Source: Planctomycetaceae bacterium (GTDB lineage Bacteria; Planctomycetota; Planctomycetia; Pirellulales; Thermoguttaceae). From it: a stretch of DNA of 7,238 nucleotides. The notes beneath the pieces were generated by a model. That model did not search any database. It was not told the DNA's origin and saw only the letters and a list, made by a program, of their open reading frames with translations. Positions 1 to 4,759 of the stretch are shown here, in pieces; position 1 is the first letter of the stretch, and every line of letters begins with the position of its first letter. The DNA is taken from contig JAITQJ010000275.1 of assembly GCA_031288955.1 (NCBI GenBank), positions 1-7,238 of the forward strand. The letters run 5' to 3'. The translations under genes were made by a program, and so were the position numbers.

Positions 1-1
1 A

Positions 2-172
2 GTGATGCGGGATAATTTTGTAACAGGGATATGGAATGAAAGAATTTATGCCAAACATTTGGAAACACTTTTTGCATTTGTCCGTCACGGAGAATCGAAA
101 GATTTTCGCTTACGGGTAATGCGGGAGTTATCGTTAGGGACTTGCTCTATCGAAACAGGGATTGAATCGTAA
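2..172 (+). CDS. C-terminal end of a probable DGR-type reverse transcriptase (5' truncated by window)
   Basis: The frame is open from the window edge to TAA at 170-172, about 56 codons. No catalytic motif (YxDD) is inside the window, so identification rests on the tail alone. The stretch W-N-E-R-I, then LETLFAFVRHGESKDFRLRV, then M-R-E-L-S resembles the C-terminal pattern of DGR and related bacterial reverse transcriptases, in which a helix of the form 'S-x-x-x-W/F-x-x-H/F-V-R-H/Y-x-x-T/S-x-x-L/F-R' closes the thumb. In DGRs this enzyme copies a template repeat with mutation at adenines and writes the copy into a variable region of a target gene. The next element (173-328) looks like such a variable region, which raises the prior. 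An ATG at 5-7 would give a 55-aa stand-alone ORF, but a continuing upstream gene is more likely. Alternative: an unrelated small hypothetical protein. Confidence 0.45.
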   Translation: MMRDNFVTGIWNERIYAKHLETLFAFVRHGESKDFRLRVMRELSLGTCSIETGIES

Positions 173-328
173 GGTGCTTCGTCCGGCAGTAACCGTGTGA
201 ACCGCGGCGGCGGTTGGTTCAACGGCGCGGAGTCTTGCCGGTCGGCGTATCGGACCGACGACCCGCCTGACTCCGCGGACAGCAGCCGCCGCTTGGGCGT
301 GCGCGTGTCCCTAGTTAGCGGACAGTAA
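173..328 (+). other. Orphan FGE-sulfatase (SUMF1) C-terminus, DGR variable-region-like
   Basis: Read in frame with the preceding ORF after its stop, 51 codons encode a SUMF1/formylglycine-generating-enzyme-fold C-terminus: N-R-V-N-RGGGWFNGAESCRSAYR, then P-P-D, then LGVRVSLVSGQ and TAA at 326-328. The family pattern RGGSW...A..CRSA.R...P..R....GFR is clear. The rest of the domain (normally over 150 residues) is absent upstream, and an in-frame stop precedes it, so this is not an intact gene. Where DGR template repeats of this fold usually carry AAC/AAT Asn codons, this copy has ttc, ggc, tct, tat, acc, gac, tcc, agc and cgc. All keep C or T at the third base, as expected if adenines had been replaced. 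I count only 20 adenines in 153 nt, so it looks like a variable-region copy rather than an A-rich template. It may be a detached variable region, a decayed template repeat, or a broken target gene. Confidence 0.65.
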
Positions 329-350
329 AAGGACATCAGATACGTCAGAG

Positions 351-370
351 CCGCGAACTTACGTTCGCGG
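351..370 (+). terminator. Perfect 8-bp stem, 4-nt loop hairpin (DGR hairpin or terminator)
   Basis: CCGCGAAC (351-358) pairs perfectly with GTTCGCGG (363-370) around a TTAC loop. On the plus strand it is followed by tttgtgttt, compatible with a rho-independent terminator for the leftward element. It starts 22 nt after the stop of the SUMF1-like stretch. Short hairpins or cruciforms with stems of about this size just downstream of variable regions are known target-site elements of some DGRs. Read on the minus strand the loop is GTAA, a GNRA-type tetraloop. It lies 78 bp beyond the chemoreceptor stop but lacks a T-run on that side. Confidence 0.6.
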
Positions 371-447
371 TTTGTGTTTATCGCCATCTTACGATTGCAA
401 CTCTGAACGTAGCGGTTCTGAACATCAGTTACCGCCGCAACTCTCAA

Positions 448-3400
448 TTACTTGTTTTGCGAGGTTTCCCGCAGTCCCGCCATAACCGTCGCCAACTGGT
501 TCGAGGCACTCGCCGCTTCGCTTGCCGTTGCACTGTTCTGCTGCGTCAAACGGTCAACGTCCGTTATTGCCGACGTGATGTCTTTCACATTCGACGATTG
601 CTCCGCCGTCGTCTCCGCTATCTGCGATACCAACTCCGTCGCCCCGTTGATTAACTTCGTTATCTCATTCAACGCCTCCGCCGTTTGATTCGCAATTCCC
701 GCTCCGCCCAAAATTTGCTTGTTACTCGACTCAATCAACTCCGCCGTCTCCTTCGCCGCCTTCGCACTGCGGCTTGCCAAGTTGCGTACCTCTTCGGCAA
801 CAACCGCAAAACCCTTGCCGTGCTGTCCCGCCCGCGCCGCTTCAACCGCCGCATTCAACGCCAGCAGATTCGTTTGAAACGCTATCTCGTCAATCGTCTT
901 GATAACCTTTTTCATCTGTTCGGACATCTTGCAGATATTCGTCATTGATGATACCATATCCTGCATCTGCTTTTGTCCTTTAGAAGCCGCCTGCACCGCA
1001 TCTTTCGTGTATTGACTGGCTTCGGAAGCATTTTTACCGTTCGACTCTGTCAATTCGCTCGTCCTGACAATTTTTGATGACATATCGCCGAGTTTATCTG
1101 CCGACAGCGATATATCGTTTTGCAGTGCTGCCGCTGCGGTAACAATACCGCTGACTTCCTGATGCGCCTGTTGTATCGTTTGTCCGATAATTTTTAACTG
1201 CTGCACCGTTTCGCTTTGGAACGTAATGTCGTTAAACACCTGCACCATTCCAATCGTTTTTTGTTTGCGGTTTGTCAAACGTTTCGCTCTGACTTCATAA
1301 CGTTCTTTGCCGAATGTCTGCGGAATTACCGCAAGGGGCTTGCGTTCCAAGCCGTCCAAGCCGGTTTTCAGCGGATTCGTCTTTTTATCCGCCGCCGCTT
1401 TATTTTGAAACTGTACTTCGGATTCAGTATCGATAACCAGCACCGGCGATGCAATCAGGTCAATGATTTGCTGCTGCAGCGCAAAGCATTGTTCTTTCTG
1501 CTGCGTAAGCGACCGCTGCCAATAATATGCTGTTACAAAAATCAGCACAGCGGCAAACAGAGCGGCAATATAGTGAACGTTCTTTGCCGACTTTGCCTGC
1601 GCTTTTGCAGCATTGAGTATATCGCTTTGTGTCTTGCTCAAGTGTCCGCTTAACGCTGCCTGTGCCGCTTCAATCTTTTGCACGTTCTTCTCGTAACCGT
1701 TTTGAGACTCTTTGAACGGTGCTGCTAATGTCTCTTCGGGAATATAAACTTTAAGCGTCCAGTTTTCGCCGGCAGCGTAAAATTTCGACTCAAACAGTTT
1801 CATCGTGTGTGAATGTCCGCTGAACGGTGTGCCGGCACTAACCGTTTTATCGTTTGATGCCGCGATGATACCCTTGGGCGAAATCAAGTATGCTTTGGCA
1901 CCGTCCCGCAGCAGCGGATTGAACGCAATGATTTGCCGCATACAGGACGCAAACGAGTCTGTCTTGATTTCCGCTGCGCAAACGCCGTGTGTTTTGTCCC
2001 GGTACTGTATCGGTGCGGCAAACGTCATTACCGCCGTCCCGTTTTTCCGTACCGGTTCGCTAATAACGGTTCTGCCGTTCTTTACGGCTTGAATGTACTC
2101 CGGCATCGTATCCGGTTTCGTTACTTCGCCGGCGGCAATGCCCGAACTGCCTCGTGTGCTGCTTGCCGAAAACCGGTCTGTTGTTGTAACATTAAAGGCG
2201 TTCGGTTCCCAGCACAGCCAAGCCGAATTGATGTTTTCGTTCCCTTGTACCGTCTTGAAAGTCAGGTCTTTGAGAAAATCGCGGGACTCCGTTTCCTCCT
2301 TCGTCGGCTTTTGCGGCGCAGGTTCGCTAACCGGTTCGGTAACCGCTTCGGTCTTTTTCGGTTCTTCCTTTTTCGTTTCAACTTTAACCGTTTCGGTCTT
2401 TTTCGGTTCTTCCTTTTTCGCTTCAACTTTTACCGCTTCGGACTTTTTCGGATCATCCTTTTTCGCTTCTACTTTTACCGCTTCGGACTTTTTCGGCTCC
2501 TCCTTTTTCGCTTCAACTTTTACCGCTTCGGTCTTCTTCGGTTCTTCCTTTTTCGTTTCAACTTTAACCGGTTCCGTCTTTTTCGGTTCTTCCTTTTTCG
2601 CTTCAACTTTAACCGTTTCGGGCTTTTTCGGTTCTTCTTTTTTCGTTTCAACTTTAACCGTTTCGGTCTTCTTCGGTTCTTCCTTTTTCGCTTCAATTTT
2701 TACCGGTTCGGTCTTTTTCGGTTCTTCCTTTTTCGCTTCAACTTTTACCGGTTCGGTCTTCTTCGGTTCTTCCTTTTTCGCTTCAACTTTTACCGGTTCG
2801 GTCTTTGCCTCAACCGGTTTCTGTTCTGCCGGTTCTACCGGTTCTACCGGTTTTGCTGGTTTTTCTGTAACATTACCGCTGGCGGCGATTCTGTACTGCG
2901 GCATTGACGACGGTGTTACGAGTACAGCCGTTTTGAGCAACGGCGGCGGCAGTTCGGCGACTTCAAGAAATTCAGGACATTCCTCTACAGCATTGTCATC
3001 TGTTTCGACAGCAGCACTATTTTGCCGTTTGAATCGGGAAAACCGATTGGCAACGGCGATGTATTGAGTACCGCTGGAAATGCGAATCGGTACCGTATCA
3101 AGTGCCGCCTTGCGCGCTTTGCGGTCAAGACTCAATTTTTCGGTCGCACTGGTCAACGACAAATGCTGCGTAATGTTCACGTAAGCGTCAAATTCGGCTT
3201 TGAGCCGATTGGTCAGCGTTTGCAGCGTTTCCTGAACGACATAATCGTTTTGTGTTTTTAACTTTGCGTCGGCGGCAGTTTTTTGCGCAGACAATTCTTT
3301 GAGGATACCGTTGGCAGCCGCTGCATTTTCTTTGGTTACGTCATCGAACGAAACCGGCGGCGACGGCGCAGAACGGCGTTCAAGGTGTATCACAACGCTT

Positions 3401-3465
3401 ATCAGCAATAACAGTGCAGCGGCGGTAAAAATGACAACGGACTTGGACAAACCAGTGTTTTTCAT
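448..3465 (-). CDS. Methyl-accepting chemotaxis protein with repeat-interrupted Cache sensor and PAS-like linker
   Basis: A 1005-aa inner-membrane chemoreceptor that should signal to CheA/CheW. Residues 1-8 are basic and 9-28 form TM1. The extracytoplasmic part (29-629) contains a helical region (about 70-125), a low-complexity insert (about 126-393) with ten 15-aa K/E/P repeats (221-370), then Cache-like sequence: NINSAWLCWEPNAF at 411-424, G-T-A-V-M-T-F-A-A-P-I around 476-486, and A-Y-L-I-S-P-K-G at 525-532. A coiled-coil-like helix (585-628) leads to TM2 (630-648). There is no recognisable HAMP. Residues about 660-750 look like a PAS fold (SPVLVIDTESEVQFQNKAA, ending FNDIT). The signalling domain (about 751-1005) has the conserved tip EIAFQTNLLALNAAVEAARA (860-879) and GKGFAVVAEEVRNLA. 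No NWETF-like CheR/CheB tether is at the C-terminus. The canonical amino-acid-binding RxxW-Y signature of dCache receptors is not evident, so the ligand is unknown. Start chosen at ATG 3465 because GAGG lies 5 nt upstream. Monocistronic in appearance. Confidence 0.95.
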   Translation of the reverse strand: MKNTGLSKSVVIFTAAALLLLISVVIHLERRSAPSPPVSFDDVTKENAAAANGILKELSAQKTAADAKLKTQNDYVVQETLQTLTNRLKAEFDAYVNITQHLSLTSATEKLSLDRKARKAALDTVPIRISSGTQYIAVANRFSRFKRQNSAAVETDDNAVEECPEFLEVAELPPPLLKTAVLVTPSSMPQYRIAASGNVTEKPAKPVEPVEPAEQKPVEAKTEPVKVEAKKEEPKKTEPVKVEAKKEEPKKTEPVKIEAKKEEPKKTETVKVETKKEEPKKPETVKVEAKKEEPKKTEPVKVETKKEEPKKTEAVKVEAKKEEPKKSEAVKVEAKKDDPKKSEAVKVEAKKEEPKKTETVKVETKKEEPKKTEAVTEPVSEPAPQKPTKEETESRDFLKDLTFKTVQGNENINSAWLCWEPNAFNVTTTDRFSASSTRGSSGIAAGEVTKPDTMPEYIQAVKNGRTVISEPVRKNGTAVMTFAAPIQYRDKTHGVCAAEIKTDSFASCMRQIIAFNPLLRDGAKAYLISPKGIIAASNDKTVSAGTPFSGHSHTMKLFESKFYAAGENWTLKVYIPEETLAAPFKESQNGYEKNVQKIEAAQAALSGHLSKTQSDILNAAKAQAKSAKNVHYIAALFAAVLIFVTAYYWQRSLTQQKEQCFALQQQIIDLIASPVLVIDTESEVQFQNKAAADKKTNPLKTGLDGLERKPLAVIPQTFGKERYEVRAKRLTNRKQKTIGMVQVFNDITFQSETVQQLKIIGQTIQQAHQEVSGIVTAAAALQNDISLSADKLGDMSSKIVRTSELTESNGKNASEASQYTKDAVQAASKGQKQMQDMVSSMTNICKMSEQMKKVIKTIDEIAFQTNLLALNAAVEAARAGQHGKGFAVVAEEVRNLASRSAKAAKETAELIESSNKQILGGAGIANQTAEALNEITKLINGATELVSQIAETTAEQSSNVKDITSAITDVDRLTQQNSATASEAASASNQLATVMAGLRETSQNK
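2356..2805 (-). repeat. Ten tandem 45-bp repeats encoding a 15-aa K/E/P unit
   Basis: Within the chemoreceptor gene, residues 221-370 are ten in-register copies of K-(T/S/P)-E-(P/T/A)-V-K-(V/I)-E-(A/T)-K-K-E-E-P-K, with one copy carrying D-D for E-E. An eleventh partial copy (K-T-E-A-V-T-E-P) runs to 2332. The copies are near-identical in DNA as well as protein, with changes clustered at the same few codons. This suggests recent expansion by slippage or recombination. Upstream in the protein (about 203-220) is a further P/V/E-rich spacer. The unit is a multiple of three, so copy-number change keeps the reading frame. Confidence 0.95.
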
Positions 3466-3470
3466 AACAT

Positions 3471-3474
3471 CCTC
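3471..3474 (-). promoter_or_regulatory. Shine-Dalgarno site of the chemoreceptor gene
   Basis: GAGG on the minus strand ends 5 nt before the ATG at 3463-3465. It is the only clear Shine-Dalgarno match among the three starts visible in the window, and it fixes the start of the chemoreceptor. Confidence 0.7.
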
Positions 3475-3511
3475 AACGTGTTTAACTCAACGCCGCATTA
3501 CCATTTTAGGA

Positions 3512-3527
3512 CAATTTGCGCAAATTG
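3512..3527. promoter_or_regulatory. 16-bp perfect palindrome, candidate operator 1
   Basis: CAATTTGCGCAAATTG is a perfect 16-bp palindrome, 47 bp upstream of the chemoreceptor ATG. Its TTGCGCAA core recurs 58 bp away at 3574-3581. The position, in the presumed leader just downstream of a sigma-28-like element, suits a repressor site. The bound protein is unknown. Confidence 0.5.
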
Positions 3528-3556
3528 AGTAATATAGACAAGGTTCTGATACGTCC

Positions 3557-3564
3557 TTATCGGC
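3557..3564 (-). promoter_or_regulatory. Sigma-28 (FliA)-like -10 element upstream of the chemoreceptor
   Basis: The minus strand reads GCCGATAA, an exact match to the -10 consensus of FliA-dependent flagellar and chemotaxis promoters. The expected -35 TAAA at 15-nt spacing is not present (GATT instead); a TAGA lies at 17-nt spacing. If real, transcription would start near 3548, giving a leader of about 80 nt. Chemoreceptor genes are classic FliA targets, which is the main support. Confidence 0.4.
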
Positions 3565-3572
3565 GATTACAT

Positions 3573-3582
3573 ATTGCGCAAT
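3573..3582. promoter_or_regulatory. 10-bp palindrome, candidate operator 2
   Basis: ATTGCGCAAT is a perfect palindrome sharing the TTGCGCAA core of the site at 3512-3527, with centres 58 bp apart. It overlaps the spacer and -35 zone of the sigma-28-like promoter. Together the two sites would flank the predicted transcription start. Confidence 0.4.
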
Positions 3583-3600
3583 CTATCTATTTTTTGCAGA

Positions 3601-4656
3601 TTAACTATTTTTACAAGAAACGCCGCACTCGAAATTTTCCGGCAGACGGACCAACGTACCGCCCCAGGATAAGCCGACTCCGAAACCGATGAGCATTGTC
3701 AACACATTCGGCTTTAACATACCGTTTTGCCAGGCATCACACATTGCTATCGGAATACTGCTTGATACCGTGTTGCCCCGATTAGTTATGTCGTTAAAGA
3801 AATTCGCGTTTTCTAACCGGCAAAGTTCCTGCAAACGGTCAAGCATATATCTGTTCGCCTGATGGAAGATATAACAGCCGACATCGCTTCGGCTTTTGCC
3901 GCTTTTATGCAGCAACTCGTCCACCATCGGCGGTATCCGGTCAATGGCGAACGAAAAAATGCCCGGTCCGTGCATTTTCAGTTGTTCAAGCGACCGAACC
4001 GAACCGGTATTGTCAGGATGCTCCGCCGCCGTTGCGGCACTTTTCGCCAACCGATGTCCTCCGGCAGGCACTATCAGCATATCCGCTCCGCTGCCGTCCG
4101 TTCCGAAAACAAACTGTCCGATTGCCGCTTCGCCTTCCGCTGCACCGATAAGCGTTGCCGCCGCTCCGTCGCCGAAAAGCGGACGGTTGGTACGGTCAAG
4201 CGGATTGATATACTTGGAGTACGTTTCGGAAGTAATAAACAGCACGTTTTTCGCCATACCGGTTTCAATCAATCCTTTGGCAAGCGAAAGACCGTAAATA
4301 TAACCGCTGCATCCGAGGTTGAAATCCAACGCCCCGCAGGACTTCGGCAGACCAAGTTTATCGTGAATAAGGCAGGCGGAAGTCGGTAAAAAATAGTCAG
4401 GCGACTGCGTGCAGAACAGGAGAAAATCAATATCGGTATGTTCGCAGCGGCAGTGAGCGAAAAGCCGTTCGGCAGATTTGACCGCCATATCGGCGGCGGT
4501 TTCATCATCGGCTGCAATCGGACGGCGGTCGATACCGAGTTTACGACTGATTTTTTCGGCAGACCAATGGTCGAAACAATGCGCCAGTTCAGCATTATCA
4601 AGAACCTTTTCGGGCAGATAATACGCAATGCTCTGAATTTGGGCTTGAACGGGCAT
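3601..4656 (-). CDS. Ketoacyl-ACP synthase III family (FabH-like) condensing enzyme
   Basis: A 351-aa thiolase-fold enzyme, the normal length for KAS III. These enzymes condense an acyl-CoA with malonyl-ACP (or a related acceptor) in the cytosol. The catalytic triad is complete: Cys116 in DFNLGCSGYIYGLSLAKG, His265 in YIFHQANRYML, and Asn295 in NRGNTVSSSIP. The FGDGAAATLIG motif and the C-terminal GFGVGLSWGGTLV are typical. The LGCSG active-site context and SWG ending resemble the FabH-like paralogue group seen with surface-polysaccharide or secondary-metabolite genes rather than housekeeping FabH, so the substrate is uncertain and I give no symbol. The start is set at ATG 4656, because the family begins a few residues before IQSIAYYLPEKVL. 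The 60 codons open upstream would run over both divergent promoters and the neighbouring start codon. No Shine-Dalgarno precedes this ATG, and the promoter places the mRNA start at about the ATG. It is followed by 135 bp before the co-oriented chemoreceptor. Confidence 0.92.
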   Translation of the reverse strand: MPVQAQIQSIAYYLPEKVLDNAELAHCFDHWSAEKISRKLGIDRRPIAADDETAADMAVKSAERLFAHCRCEHTDIDFLLFCTQSPDYFLPTSACLIHDKLGLPKSCGALDFNLGCSGYIYGLSLAKGLIETGMAKNVLFITSETYSKYINPLDRTNRPLFGDGAAATLIGAAEGEAAIGQFVFGTDGSGADMLIVPAGGHRLAKSAATAAEHPDNTGSVRSLEQLKMHGPGIFSFAIDRIPPMVDELLHKSGKSRSDVGCYIFHQANRYMLDRLQELCRLENANFFNDITNRGNTVSSSIPIAMCDAWQNGMLKPNVLTMLIGFGVGLSWGGTLVRLPENFECGVSCKNS

Positions 4657-4663
4657 AGTACGT

Positions 4664-4692
4664 ATTAAAACACGATACGGCAGAGAGGTCAA
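4664..4692 (-). promoter_or_regulatory. Sigma-70-type promoter of the KAS III gene
   Basis: On the minus strand, TTGACC (4692-4687) and TTTAAT (4669-4664) are separated by exactly 17 nt; each matches consensus at 5 of 6 positions. A start 6-8 nt past the -10 falls at about 4656-4658, on or beside the ATG at 4656. This predicts a leaderless or nearly leaderless transcript. Confidence 0.65.
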
Positions 4693-4706
4693 GTATCTTG
4701 ACTCTG
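4681..4706. repeat. Inverted repeat formed by back-to-back -35 boxes
   Basis: GTCAAG (4688-4693) and CTTGAC (4697-4702) form a perfect 6-bp inverted repeat around TAT, with CAGA/TCTG (4681-4684, 4703-4706) extending it past a 3-nt bulge. The arms contain the -35 boxes of the two divergent promoters, which by itself could explain the symmetry. A shared regulator site is also possible. Confidence 0.55.
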
Positions 4707-4727
4707 CGCCGGCGGCGGCGTTATAAT
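4698..4727 (+). promoter_or_regulatory. Near-consensus sigma-70 promoter of the Na+/phosphate transporter gene
   Basis: TTGACT (4698-4703) and a perfect TATAAT (4722-4727) are 18 nt apart. Transcription would begin near 4734, leaving a leader of about 26 nt before the ATG at 4760. The leader shows only a weak A/G-rich ribosome site (AAAGAA). No phosphate-control (Pho) box is visible, so the gene may be constitutive. Confidence 0.75.
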
Positions 4728-4759
4728 CAGCCTGCCAGCATTTAACTATTAAAGAACGA

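Noticed and set aside
173..328. Active DGR template repeat
   Set aside because: Too few adenines, and the family Asn positions already look substituted. Kept only as an alternative (decayed template).
85..447. 120-aa minus-strand ORF over the left edge
   Set aside because: It runs antisense through the clear SUMF1-like codons and the hairpin and shows no domain; a shadow of GC-rich sequence.
2356..2805. CRISPR array
   Set aside because: The repeats are contiguous, without unique spacers, and lie in frame in a coding gene.
1933..3067. Two long plus-strand ORFs (324 aa each) rich in F/R/L or S/F/T repeats, opposite the chemoreceptor
   Set aside because: They are antisense shadows. The 45-bp repeats are a multiple of three, so every frame through them stays open; the minus frame has the real domains and a ribosome site.
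3503..3508. TAAAAT on the minus strand as a sigma-70 -10 for the chemoreceptor
   Set aside because: No acceptable -35 at 16-18 nt (only TTACTC at 18), so it is weaker than the sigma-28-like element.
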